From positions 1-64,000 of the forward strand of contig NZ_JAMXIB010000008.1 of assembly GCF_024006985.1 (NCBI RefSeq): a stretch of DNA of 64,000 nucleotides, read 5' to 3'. The notes under the pieces were generated by a model. That model was given only the letters and a program-made list of their open reading frames with translations. It was not told the DNA's origin and searched no databases. Source of the stretch: Robiginitalea marina (GTDB taxonomy: Bacteria > Bacteroidota > Bacteroidia > Flavobacteriales > Flavobacteriaceae). Every line of letters begins with the position of its first letter. Position 1 is the stretch's first letter. Position numbers and translations under genes: made by a program. Below are positions 1 through 7,210 of this stretch, in pieces.

Positions 1-29
1 TCAGCGCCGGGGGACACCCTGACCTGTTG

Positions 30-58
30 AAAAAAAAAGATCCCGCCGGGGGCGGGAT
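30..58 (-). terminator. Intrinsic terminator of carB
   Basis: On the minus strand a GC-rich hairpin (ATCCCGCC/GGCGGGAT, 40-58) is followed by a run of T (complement of the A-run 30-38). It lies about 50 nt past the carB stop, beyond the 71-101 hairpin. Confidence 0.8.
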
Positions 59-70
59 AAATTCGATCGG

Positions 71-101
71 CCGTATCCCCGGCTCAGCGCCGGGGATACG
101 G
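71..101. repeat. Perfect 13-bp inverted repeat downstream of carB
   Basis: A perfect 13-bp stem (left arm 71-83, right arm 89-101) closes a 5-nt loop (TCAGC). The loop and right arm, TCAGCGCCGGGG, also occur at positions 1-12, so the window may begin inside a second copy of the same hairpin. There is no T-run next to it on either strand, so alone it is not a standard intrinsic terminator. It may protect the carB mRNA 3' end or be a REP-like element. Confidence 0.6.
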
Positions 102-109
102 GATCTCAT

Positions 110-2962
110 TTATTTGCTCAGGTACATCTTCCGCCTGGAGTAGAGGTTGTAGAAGGCATCGTCTTTCAGGTTTTTGATAAAAAGGATGCTCTCGCCCGTG
201 CTCTTCATTTCCGGCCCCAGGTTCTTGTTGACCTTCGGGAATTTATTGAAGCTGAATACAGGCTGCTTGATGGCAAACCCTTCGAGCTGCGGGTTAAAGG
301 TGAAGTCTTTGAGTTTGTTGTGGCCCAGCATGACCTTGGTTGCGTAGTTCACGTAGGGCTCCCCGTAGGCTTTCGCAATAAAGGGTACCGTACGGGACGC
401 GCGCGGGTTAGCCTCGATGATATACACCTGGTCGCCCTTGATGGCGAACTGTATATTGATCAGCCCCACCGTGTTGAGGGCAAGGGCGATCTTCTTGGTG
501 TGGTCCCTGATCTGCTGTATGACGAATTCACCCAGGTTGAACGGGGGCAGGGTGGCATTCGAATCCCCGGAGTGGACCCCACAGGGTTCGATATGTTCCA
601 TAATCCCGATGATATAAACCTCTTCCCCGTCGCAAATGGCATCGGCTTCTGCCTCAATGGCCCCATCCAGGTAATGGTCGAGCAGGAGCTTATTGTTGGG
701 GATGTTCCGAAGCAGGTCCACCACATGGGCTTCCAGCTCTTCCTTGTTGATGACGATTTTCATCCCCTGTCCCCCGAGCACGTAGGAGGGGCGCACCAAA
801 AGGGGGAATTTGAGTTTTTCAGCCAGTTTCAGGGCTTCATCGGCGCTTTCGGCCACCCCGAACTCCGGGTAGGGGATGCCGTTGTCTTTCAACAGGGTTG
901 AAAAACTTCCGCGGTCCTCTGCCAGGTCGAGGGACTGGAAGGTGGTGCCCATGATCCGGATCCCGTATTTGTCGAGCTTTTCGGCCAGTTTCAGGGCTGT
1001 CTGCCCCCCGAGCTGCACGATTACCCCTTCCGGTTTTTCATGGAGGATAATGTCGTAGATGTGTTCCCAGAAGACGGGTTCAAAATAAAGTTTGTCGGCC
1101 GTATCAAAATCGGTGGATACGGTTTCCGGGTTGCAGTTGATCATGATGGTTTCATAACCGCATTCCGCAGCGGCCAGTACCCCGTGTACACAACAGTAGT
1201 CGAATTCGATCCCCTGCCCGATCCGGTTGGGCCCCGAGCCAAGCACCACGATCTTTTTGCGGTCGGTCACCTCGCTGTCGTTGGCCACAAAGCGCTCTTT
1301 GGACGGCGTTTCTATTTCCTCCTCGAAGGTGGAATAGTAATAGGGCGTCATGGCCCGGAACTCTGCCGCACAGGTATCTACCAGCTTATACACCCGCCTG
1401 ATCCCCATGGCCATGCGCTTGCTGTGTACCTCGCTTTCCCAGCACTCCAGCATGTGGGCGATCTGCCGGTCGGCAAACCCCTTCTGCTTGGCCTCCAGCA
1501 GCAGCTCTTTCGGGAGGGTCTCCACATTGTACCGGCTGATTTCCTTTTCCAGCTGGTACAATTCTTCATACTGGCGAAGGAACCACATGTCGATGCGGGT
1601 GATCTCATGGATGCGGCTAAGGGGAATGCCCAGTTGAATGGCATCGTAGATGACAAAGACCCGGTCCCAGCTGGCGTAAGTCAACTTCTGGATAATCTGG
1701 TCGTAGTCGGTGTAACTTTTCCCGTCGGCCCCCAACCCGTTTCGCTTGATCTCAAGCGACTGGGTGGCCTTGTGCAGGGCTTCCTGGAAGGAGCGCCCGA
1801 TCCCCATAACCTCGCCTACCGATTTCATCTGCAGGCCAAGGGTGCGGTCGGCCCCCTCGAATTTGTCAAAATTCCACCTGGGGATCTTCACGATCACATA
1901 ATCCAGCGTAGGTTCGAACAGGGCGGAAGTAGATTGGGTAATCTGGTTTTTGAGTTCATCCAGGGTATACCCTATGGCCAGCTTGGCCGCCACCTTGGCA
2001 ATGGGATACCCCGTTGCCTTGGAAGCCAGGGCCGATGACCTGGAAACCCTGGGGTTGATCTCAATGGCGATGATTTCCTCTTCCTGGTCGGGGCTCACGG
2101 CAAATTGCACATTGCAACCCCCGGCAAAATCCCCGATGCTGCGCATCATTTTAATGGCCATGTCGCGCATGCGCTGGAAGGTCCGGTCGGAGAGGGTCAT
2201 GGCCGGAGCCACCGTGATGGAATCCCCGGTGTGTATGCCCATTGGGTCCATGTTTTCGATGGTACAGATAATGACCACATTGTCGTTCTTGTCGCGGAGC
2301 AACTCCAACTCGTACTCCTTCCAACCCATCATGGCCTTGTCGATCATCACCTCGTGGATCGGGGAAATTTCCAGGCCACGGCTCAGCAATTCATCGAAAT
2401 CTTCAGGACGGTAAACTATGGAAGCCCCGGCCCCTCCAAGGGTATAGCTGGCACGGATCACCAGGGGAAAACCAAATTCCTGGGCAATTTCCTTCCCTTT
2501 AAGAAAAGAGGTGGCCGTTGCCTGCGGGGCCATCTTCACCCCAATGCGCGTCATAAGTTCCCGGAATTTTTCGCGGTCTTCGGTAATGTTGATGGCGTCG
2601 ATATCGACCCCGATGATCTTGATCCCAAATTCTTCCCAGATCCCCTTTTCCCCCGCCTCGATACAGAGGTTCAGGGCAGTCTGACCCCCCATGGTCGGAA
2701 GGACCGCGTCGATTTCCGGGTGCTTTTGGAGCACTTCTGCAATCGACCGGGTGGTCAGGGGGAGCAGGTACACATGGTCGGCCATCGAAGGGTCGGTCAT
2801 GATGGTAGCCGGGTTGCTGTTGATCAGGACCGTCTTGATGCCGTCTTCCCGCAGCGACCGGAGTGCCTGAGACCCAGAGTAGTCAAACTCGCAGGCCTGA
2901 CCGATGATGATGGGGCCGGAACCAATTATCAGTACGGAGTGTATGTCTTTGCGTTTGGGCAT
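110..2962 (-). CDS. carB: Carbamoyl-phosphate synthase large subunit, lacking the C-terminal allosteric domain
   Basis: Makes carbamoyl phosphate from bicarbonate, ATP and glutamine-derived ammonia, for pyrimidine and arginine synthesis in the cytoplasm; it needs the CarA amidotransferase, which is not in this window. Both ATP-grasp halves are visible: GSGPIIIGQACEFDYSG near residue 14 and GSGPNRIGQGIEFDY near residue 572, each followed by a GGQTAL segment. At 950 residues it is about 120 shorter than the E. coli enzyme. It stops shortly after the FNKFPKVNKNLGPEMKSTGE motif, so the MGS-like regulatory domain (UMP/ornithine site in E. coli) is absent. Stop TAA at 110-112; start ATG at 2960-2962. 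It lies just downstream of rpmH on the same strand. Confidence 0.97.
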   Translation of the reverse strand: MPKRKDIHSVLIIGSGPIIIGQACEFDYSGSQALRSLREDGIKTVLINSNPATIMTDPSMADHVYLLPLTTRSIAEVLQKHPEIDAVLPTMGGQTALNLCIEAGEKGIWEEFGIKIIGVDIDAINITEDREKFRELMTRIGVKMAPQATATSFLKGKEIAQEFGFPLVIRASYTLGGAGASIVYRPEDFDELLSRGLEISPIHEVMIDKAMMGWKEYELELLRDKNDNVVIICTIENMDPMGIHTGDSITVAPAMTLSDRTFQRMRDMAIKMMRSIGDFAGGCNVQFAVSPDQEEEIIAIEINPRVSRSSALASKATGYPIAKVAAKLAIGYTLDELKNQITQSTSALFEPTLDYVIVKIPRWNFDKFEGADRTLGLQMKSVGEVMGIGRSFQEALHKATQSLEIKRNGLGADGKSYTDYDQIIQKLTYASWDRVFVIYDAIQLGIPLSRIHEITRIDMWFLRQYEELYQLEKEISRYNVETLPKELLLEAKQKGFADRQIAHMLECWESEVHSKRMAMGIRRVYKLVDTCAAEFRAMTPYYYSTFEEEIETPSKERFVANDSEVTDRKKIVVLGSGPNRIGQGIEFDYCCVHGVLAAAECGYETIMINCNPETVSTDFDTADKLYFEPVFWEHIYDIILHEKPEGVIVQLGGQTALKLAEKLDKYGIRIMGTTFQSLDLAEDRGSFSTLLKDNGIPYPEFGVAESADEALKLAEKLKFPLLVRPSYVLGGQGMKIVINKEELEAHVVDLLRNIPNNKLLLDHYLDGAIEAEADAICDGEEVYIIGIMEHIEPCGVHSGDSNATLPPFNLGEFVIQQIRDHTKKIALALNTVGLINIQFAIKGDQVYIIEANPRASRTVPFIAKAYGEPYVNYATKVMLGHNKLKDFTFNPQLEGFAIKQPVFSFNKFPKVNKNLGPEMKSTGESILFIKNLKDDAFYNLYSRRKMYLSK

Positions 2963-2990
2963 TTGGGGTGGAATTTGAAATTTCTGGATA

Positions 2991-3023
2991 AAAAAAAGGT
3001 GTTACTTTCAGCAAGTAACACCT
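2991..3023 (-). terminator. Intrinsic terminator between rpmH and carB
   Basis: On the minus strand, perfect 10-bp arms AGGTGTTACT/AGTAACACCT (2997-3006 and 3014-3023) with a 7-nt loop are followed by seven T. It sits between the rpmH stop (3050) and the carB start (2962), so it ends rpmH transcription or acts as an attenuator in front of carB. Confidence 0.85.
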
Positions 3024-3049
3024 GGATTATTTGTACAATGGGTATCCCA

Positions 3050-3208
3050 TTACTTTTTGTGCCTCGGCTCGGAAGATACGCTTATTTTTTTACGTCCCTT
3101 AGCTCTTCTGCGCGCCAAAACCTTTCTGCCGTTGGCAGAGGCCATACGCTCACGGAACCCGTGCTTGTTCCTACGTTTTCTTTTCGAGGGCTGGAATGTT
3201 CTCTTCAT
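3050..3208 (-). CDS. rpmH: 50S ribosomal protein L34
   Basis: Small basic protein of the large ribosomal subunit, 52 residues. It begins [19 protein letters not shown], the L34 signature, and is rich in Arg and Lys throughout. The start at 3206-3208 is chosen because the family begins exactly at MKRTFQPS; the open frame continues upstream to 3382 but that extension covers the promoter. A strong promoter lies 59 nt upstream and an intrinsic terminator follows the stop. Confidence 0.97.
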   Translation of the reverse strand: MKRTFQPSKRKRRNKHGFRERMASANGRKVLARRRAKGRKKISVSSEPRHKK

Positions 3209-3266
3209 GGATTGTGGTTTAACCGGTGTACGGTTGAGGCCCTGTGGCCGTGCAAAAATCTGGGCG

Positions 3267-3296
3267 CAAATATACAAAGAGTTTTCGCATTCCCAA
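3267..3296 (-). promoter_or_regulatory. rpmH promoter, Bacteroidota consensus
   Basis: On the minus strand TTG (3294-3296) is followed by 19 nt and then TATATTTG (3267-3274), a full match to the Bacteroidota TTG...TAnnTTTG promoter. It would give a leader of roughly 50 nt before rpmH. Confidence 0.75.
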
Positions 3297-3308
3297 ACCC
3301 AAATAAAT

Positions 3309-3338
3309 TTTTTTAGCATTGTTTTTACTACTTTTGCA
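3309..3338 (+). promoter_or_regulatory. Promoter module with TACTTTTG box, copy 1 of a 30-bp shared element
   Basis: Contains TTTTTTAGCATT followed after 8 nt by TACTTTTG (3329-3336), a match to the Bacteroidota -7 box. The same 30-bp arrangement with only 3 differences occurs at 8908-8937. It lies 24 nt before the start of the secreted-protein gene at 3363. Confidence 0.55.
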
Positions 3339-3362
3339 CCGGATCCTCCAGGAGCATTTCCC

Positions 3363-4262
3363 ATGCAGAAAGTTTTGGCCATTCTTTGCGTTTTTGTCGG
3401 TTTTCAGGGCGCGGTATATTCCCAGGTAATGCTGGAATACCGGCTCAGGGAAGGAGACGTTTTCACCTTTGAACAACAGGCAGAACAACGGGTCTCCCAG
3501 ACCCTGGAAGAAACCACCCAGGTGCTCACCAACCGCATTTCCGGGATTCTGCAGTACAGGGTCCTTAAAGTGAGGGAAAAGGGCTATTTGCTGGAGTTCC
3601 TGTTCAGAGACCTCGTTTTCCAGATCGAAGACGGGCAGGGCGGCATACTCCTCGACGTCCATGCGTCCGAACCTCAGAACGGGGATGCCCAGTCGATGGT
3701 CTTCAACGCCCTGCTGAACGTGCCCGTACAGATGGAAATTGACCGCAAGGGAAAAATCCTGCAGGTCAGCGGGGGCGACAGCCTGGTTTCCCAGGTTATC
3801 CAAAAATCAGGCGTGCCGGAAGGGTTTGCCCGGACGGTGATGCGCAAGTCCCTGGAGCAGGAATACGGCTCTGAGGCCCTTGCGCGCAGTTATGAACAAA
3901 TGACCTACCTGTATTCCGGGACCCCGGTCCAGGTTGGGGACCAGTGGCGCAATGCCTTTGGAGGGAAATTGCAGGCGAAAAATCTCTGGAGGCTCGACAG
4001 CCTTACCACGGACCGCGCTTCCATCAGCGGGAAGGCCGAGGTGACCATGCGGGTGGAAGAACCCTCCATGACCATGGAACTGACCGGGAAACAGGAAAGC
4101 ACCCTTTCAACAGACCGCCACAGCGGTTTCATACTTGAAATGCGGGTAACCAACCAGGCCAGGGGAATATCCACCCTCTCCCAGACAGGGCCCCTGGAGG
4201 TCCCTACCGTGGTAACGTCCAATGTAGTGTACCGTTTAATAGACCAGAAACATGTTCAATAA
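3363..4262 (+). CDS. Secreted protein of unknown function (possibly DUF6263-like)
   Basis: 299 residues with an N-terminal signal peptide ([21 protein letters not shown], probable cleavage after residue 21). The rest is predicted soluble and beta-rich, with alternating hydrophobic strands such as [17 protein letters not shown] and a threonine/glutamate-rich middle. The general look recalls periplasmic DUF6263-type proteins, but this is from memory and uncertain. The frame is open back to 3057; the start at 3363 is preferred because it begins the signal peptide and follows a promoter. Its last 11 nt overlap the next gene, so the two are probably co-transcribed. Confidence 0.75.
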   Translation: MQKVLAILCVFVGFQGAVYSQVMLEYRLREGDVFTFEQQAEQRVSQTLEETTQVLTNRISGILQYRVLKVREKGYLLEFLFRDLVFQIEDGQGGILLDVHASEPQNGDAQSMVFNALLNVPVQMEIDRKGKILQVSGGDSLVSQVIQKSGVPEGFARTVMRKSLEQEYGSEALARSYEQMTYLYSGTPVQVGDQWRNAFGGKLQAKNLWRLDSLTTDRASISGKAEVTMRVEEPSMTMELTGKQESTLSTDRHSGFILEMRVTNQARGISTLSQTGPLEVPTVVTSNVVYRLIDQKHVQ

Positions 4263-4767
4263 AAACATCAAGCTTGCCCTTGCCATTGCTATAGTGGCCT
4301 TTGCAGGGTACCAGTTCGCGGAAGGCGAAATTGGCAACGGAATCTTCCTGATCCTGCTGTCCCTTATCTTCGTTTTCCTCTATTTCCGAAATGAGATTAT
4401 CCTCCTGTCTTTTTTGCGGATGAGGAAACAGGACCTGGAAGGGACCGAGAAATGGCTTCAGAAGATAAAAAATCCGGAAAGCGCGCTGACTACCAAGCAA
4501 CAGGGGTATTACAACTATCTCTACGGCATCATCTTCTCCCAGAAGAACCTGACCCAGGCCGAGAAATACTTTCGCAAAGCCCTTAAATTAGGGCTGAACA
4601 TGGATTACGATGTGGCCATGGCGAAACTGAGCCTGGCGGGAATCGCCATGCAGAAACGCAGGAAACGGGAAGCGGTTACCCTGCTGCAGGAGGCCAAAAA
4701 GCTGGATAAAAACAACATGCTGGGGGAGCAGATCAAGATGATGCAGCAGCAATTGAAACGCATCTAA
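4252..4767 (+). CDS. Small membrane-anchored TPR-like protein
   Basis: 171 residues. Two N-terminal hydrophobic segments (about residues 8-22 and 28-45) anchor it in the inner membrane. The remainder is helical, with TPR-like repeats, for example KQQGYYNYLYGIIFSQKNL and QAEKYFRKALKLGLNMDYD. TPRs normally mediate protein-protein contacts; the partner is unknown. The gene overlaps the secreted-protein gene by 11 nt, suggesting translational coupling and a shared envelope role. Immediately downstream lies a transposase relic, so the 3' context may have been altered by insertion. Confidence 0.75.
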   Translation: MFNKNIKLALAIAIVAFAGYQFAEGEIGNGIFLILLSLIFVFLYFRNEIILLSFLRMRKQDLEGTEKWLQKIKNPESALTTKQQGYYNYLYGIIFSQKNLTQAEKYFRKALKLGLNMDYDVAMAKLSLAGIAMQKRRKREAVTLLQEAKKLDKNNMLGEQIKMMQQQLKRI

Positions 4768-5172
4768 GCAGGTTCCCTGGCCGTACCTGCGGCACCCTGT
4801 TACGGATGGAATGCATTCTTCATAGCCGATAATCTGACCGCAGGCAGGTACTCCCGGGTCTTTAAGCTGCCTGACGACTACGACCGTAAACCCCGCTGAA
4901 GGAAACGTAATTTTTGCTATGCGGGGTATTCCAATGGCAATGGAGGCCATTGAAGCATGCGACCCCCAGGCCATCCACGCAGAAAATGGACCGGAGTTTC
5001 TCTCCCGGGTGTTTTTGAACTACTGCCACCCGGAGGATCTCCGGATCAAATACATCCCGCATGTAAAGCCAGGTCAGAACAACGACATAGAGCGGTTTAC
5101 AGGACCTGTCATGAGGATATCCCCGGGGCGTATTTGTGCCGGGGAATCCAAAAAGCCGACCCGGAGACGTAA
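4768..5172 (+). pseudogene. Degraded IS3-family transposase (OrfB / rve integrase core)
   Basis: Scattered pieces of an IS3-type DDE integrase can be read in three successive frame segments. Segment 1 (about 4780-4896) reads WNAFFIADNLTAGRYSRVF then LPDDYDRKP, resembling the WSMDF...DGRxFRxxNVIDDFNRE block, and ends at a stop. Segment 2 (4919-5095, another frame) reads AENGPEFLS, YCHPEDLRIKYIPHVKPGQN and NDIERF, the DNGPEF...KPxQNxxIERF block. Segment 3 (about 5096-5172) returns to the first frame with RTCHEDIPGAYL, matching RTYREDVLDAYL. The first catalytic Asp (MDF) and the second (DNG, here ENG) are both substituted. It is an inactive relic; no terminal inverted repeats were identified. 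Confidence 0.8.
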
Positions 5173-5372
5173 GGTCCGCAGAAGCGGGGAACAGGTTCCC
5201 TCTTCAAAAATTCTTTCGCAGGAAAGATACAGGGGAATATCCTGAAAAATCTTCCGGGGAGCATGCCCCTCAAAACATCTTTTTGTTTAATTTAACACTG
5301 CGCGGAAAGAGGGAAGCCTTCAGAAAGGGAGGAGCCTTCTCAACGGCCTGAATCCAGTGGCAGGAAAAAGTA
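5173..5372. other. Gene-free stretch between the transposase relic and the AT-rich island
   Basis: No convincing coding sequence. GC-rich, purine-rich sequence shifts to AT-rich sequence near 5270-5300, marking the left edge of the island. Short open frames here have no recognisable protein signature. Confidence 0.5.
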
Positions 5373-5933
5373 ATGCTTCCAATACCCATTAAGATGAAAA
5401 TAAATGCAGTTTATTTAGTGCTTTTGTGGCTCGTCCCACTGGTAGGTGGCATTGATAACCAAGGGAAAAGGAACATTGCCTCAAATAGCGAGGATTATAT
5501 CAAAGTAACATTTAACGGCACAGAGTTCCTCTTCAATGAAAAAGATTACCTGCAGGCCTTCACCGGAATCATGCCCGATGGCAGGCACTTTTTATCCATT
5601 AACGGCAGTATTCCCGAAGACAGTTCGGGTTCTTCCGAAGCCGTTTCAATCCTGATTTACTCTCAGGATGAAATTAGGGCAGGGATCTACGGTGATGGGG
5701 GATTTGTGGAGTTTGGACCCTTTGGAAATTTGTTTGTGGGACCGGAGTTAGGGTTTATCTCTCAAACAAATTCTTTGTTAACGGCCACAGATCCAAACAA
5801 CCCGCAATCCACAGTAAACATTCTTGAGTTGAATGAAACGGGCGTTAGAGCTACATTTTCAGGGACGGTAATCAACCCAATGGATAGAAGCTCTCACAGC
5901 ATTAGCAATGGGGAGTTATTTGTTGCGTTTTAA
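5373..5933 (+). CDS. Exported protein of unknown function in AT-rich island
   Basis: 186 residues, unrecognised family. A hydrophobic N-terminal segment (KMKINAVYLVLLWLVPLVGG) is a likely signal peptide. The mature part is acidic and beta-rich (VTFNGTEFLFNEKDY, GRHFLSINGSIPEDS), a pattern seen in small Bacteroidota surface proteins. An inner ATG at 5394 (MKINAVYLV) is an equally good start. The gene is clearly more AT-rich than its surroundings and follows a transposase relic, so acquisition by transfer is likely. Its TAA (5931-5933) lies directly upstream of, and in the same frame as, the next lipoprotein reading frame. Confidence 0.65.
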   Translation: MLPIPIKMKINAVYLVLLWLVPLVGGIDNQGKRNIASNSEDYIKVTFNGTEFLFNEKDYLQAFTGIMPDGRHFLSINGSIPEDSSGSSEAVSILIYSQDEIRAGIYGDGGFVEFGPFGNLFVGPELGFISQTNSLLTATDPNNPQSTVNILELNETGVRATFSGTVINPMDRSSHSISNGELFVAF

Positions 5934-5942
5934 ATCCACACC

Positions 5943-6539
5943 ATTATCAGAACACCTGTTTTAAGTCTGTTACTTTTACTTTCTTTTACAAGTATATCGT
6001 GCCGGCAAACGGCAGAGAAATACACCGAATCGGTAGAAGAGAAGGTCAATAATTTTGAAAAGTCACCCGGCGATGGGGTATGGCGGGAGGAACTCCATAA
6101 AATAACGCCATTTACCACAACACAACTCATCTCTAAATTGCCCCGGAATATATCGGGAGTACCCCTAAGAAGCGCTTCAGAATCTGGAATGCAAATGGTT
6201 ACAGCAACCTACAGTAACGATACGGAATCAACAGATGAAAGCAAAGTTATTACCGTTACCATTACAGACGGTGCGGGTACAAACGGACAAGGGCATATAA
6301 ACGCGGTTTATAGAATGCTTGCACAGGACATGGATTTAAAGACATCTAATGGGTGGACTAAAACCTATACCCTAAGCCATTTGAGAATTATGGTGAAGGA
6401 AGAACAGGACAAGGAAATAACGCTGTCCGAAGTAGAGTATATCAAAAATAAGCGCTACCACGTTCGATTAAATGGCAGGAACATAAACAGTGACGAATTG
6501 CTTAAAATTATGAATGATTTTGAAAAAACTGATTTTTAA
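5943..6539 (+). CDS. Putative lipoprotein without a canonical start codon
   Basis: Read in frame from just after the previous stop, the sequence gives RTPVLSLLLLLSFTSISC, a textbook lipoprotein signal with the lipobox SISC, followed by about 180 uninterrupted residues to TAA at 6537-6539. No ATG, GTG or TTG precedes the signal; only ATC (5934, 5946) and ATT (5943) are available. An ATG at 6138 would give a 133-residue protein without the signal. The mature protein is acidic and basic in patches, family unknown. The start given is the ATT placed where a start would be expected. It is either a rare non-AUG start or a gene whose start codon was lost recently. Confidence 0.5.
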   Translation: MIRTPVLSLLLLLSFTSISCRQTAEKYTESVEEKVNNFEKSPGDGVWREELHKITPFTTTQLISKLPRNISGVPLRSASESGMQMVTATYSNDTESTDESKVITVTITDGAGTNGQGHINAVYRMLAQDMDLKTSNGWTKTYTLSHLRIMVKEEQDKEITLSEVEYIKNKRYHVRLNGRNINSDELLKIMNDFEKTDF

Positions 6540-6570
6540 TGTGCTGATAGTGTATAAGATATTGATTTAA

Positions 6571-6717
6571 AACCATCCGTTATTCGTTCTTGTAATAACA
6601 TTGCTTTGGTCCTGTAAAGTAGAAACCAAGGCTGACTTGAGGTCAACACCCAAGCTTCCCCTCCCCCACCCGGCTTCAATTTACCCGGAATACCTGCATT
6701 CCACCATCAGGCCCTGA
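6571..6717 (+). pseudogene. Relic of a third small lipoprotein
   Basis: Directly after an in-frame TAA the sequence reads HPLFVLVITLLWSCKVETKA, a lipoprotein signal with lipobox LWSC, and then runs into GC-rich non-coding sequence and stops. In the neighbouring frame just upstream, KTIRYSFL resembles a lipoprotein n-region, so a lost start codon plus a frameshift explains the remains. The AT-rich composition ends near 6640, where the reading frame loses protein-like character. Confidence 0.4.
6658..6698 (+). repeat. C-rich intergenic repeat, copy D
   Basis: CCCCTCCCCC, then CAATTTACCC, then CCTGCA, in the same order and similar spacing as copies at 35814, 51747 and 55046 (minus). It lies at the right edge of the AT-rich island, downstream of plus-strand reading frames. 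Confidence 0.5.
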
Positions 6718-6793
6718 ACCTACTGTCCGCGTAACGAGGGTTTAAACCAGGCCGGCGGTAAAGAATGTAAACGAAAATTAATTGCCCCCCTGC

Positions 6794-7171
6794 TTATGTC
6801 CCGAAACGGGCCTTTAGGGCATGCTCTACCCTGAAAAGGAGGACACCGATCATCAGGCACATCACCACAATCGCCAGAAAAGCAGCCCATCCGGGATGCA
6901 TTGGGAACTGAAGGCCGGCCAGGCCCAGCACCAGCTGTATCCCTCCGACCCAAACCATACCGCGTGCGGCATAGGTTTGCGCAAAATCCCAGCATTCCTG
7001 GCTTTTCATGGAACGGGCCGTTCGATACCCGTAGAGCCAGTTGATGTTCTTTGGGGGGTATTTCCAGAGGATGGTGCCTGAAATTGCGAAAATCACCCCG
7101 GTAAGCACCAGGGTTAGCGTCCAGGGGTTGGTCAGAAGCGCTTCCATATCCATGCCGTTAGAGTTGCCCAA
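6794..7171 (-). CDS. SdpI-family small membrane protein
   Basis: 125 residues with three hydrophobic segments (about 15-33, 70-90 and 93-113) and the block PPKNINWLYGYRTARSMKSQ, which matches the conserved NxxYGYRTxxSMKN loop of the SdpI/YhfL family. SdpI in Bacillus gives immunity to a killing peptide; most family members in other phyla have no assigned role, so the function here is open. Internal Met at residues 7 and 9 are alternative starts. It follows the transglycosylase gene by 39 nt on the same strand and may be part of its operon. Confidence 0.8.
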   Translation of the reverse strand: MGNSNGMDMEALLTNPWTLTLVLTGVIFAISGTILWKYPPKNINWLYGYRTARSMKSQECWDFAQTYAARGMVWVGGIQLVLGLAGLQFPMHPGWAAFLAIVVMCLMIGVLLFRVEHALKARFGT

Positions 7172-7210
7172 GATGAAAGTTGCCCGAAGGGCCCCAAAGC
7201 CTCCCGACGA

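Noticed and set aside
1040-2038. Long open frame opposite carB
   Set aside because: Antisense shadow of a conserved gene in GC-rich DNA; its translation has no protein-like motif.
3057-3362. Upstream extension of the secreted-protein frame
   Set aside because: It crosses rpmH and the divergent promoters; the signal peptide begins at 3363.
5136-5351. 71-codon frame after the transposase relic
   Set aside because: No motif, composition boundary inside it, overlaps the relic.
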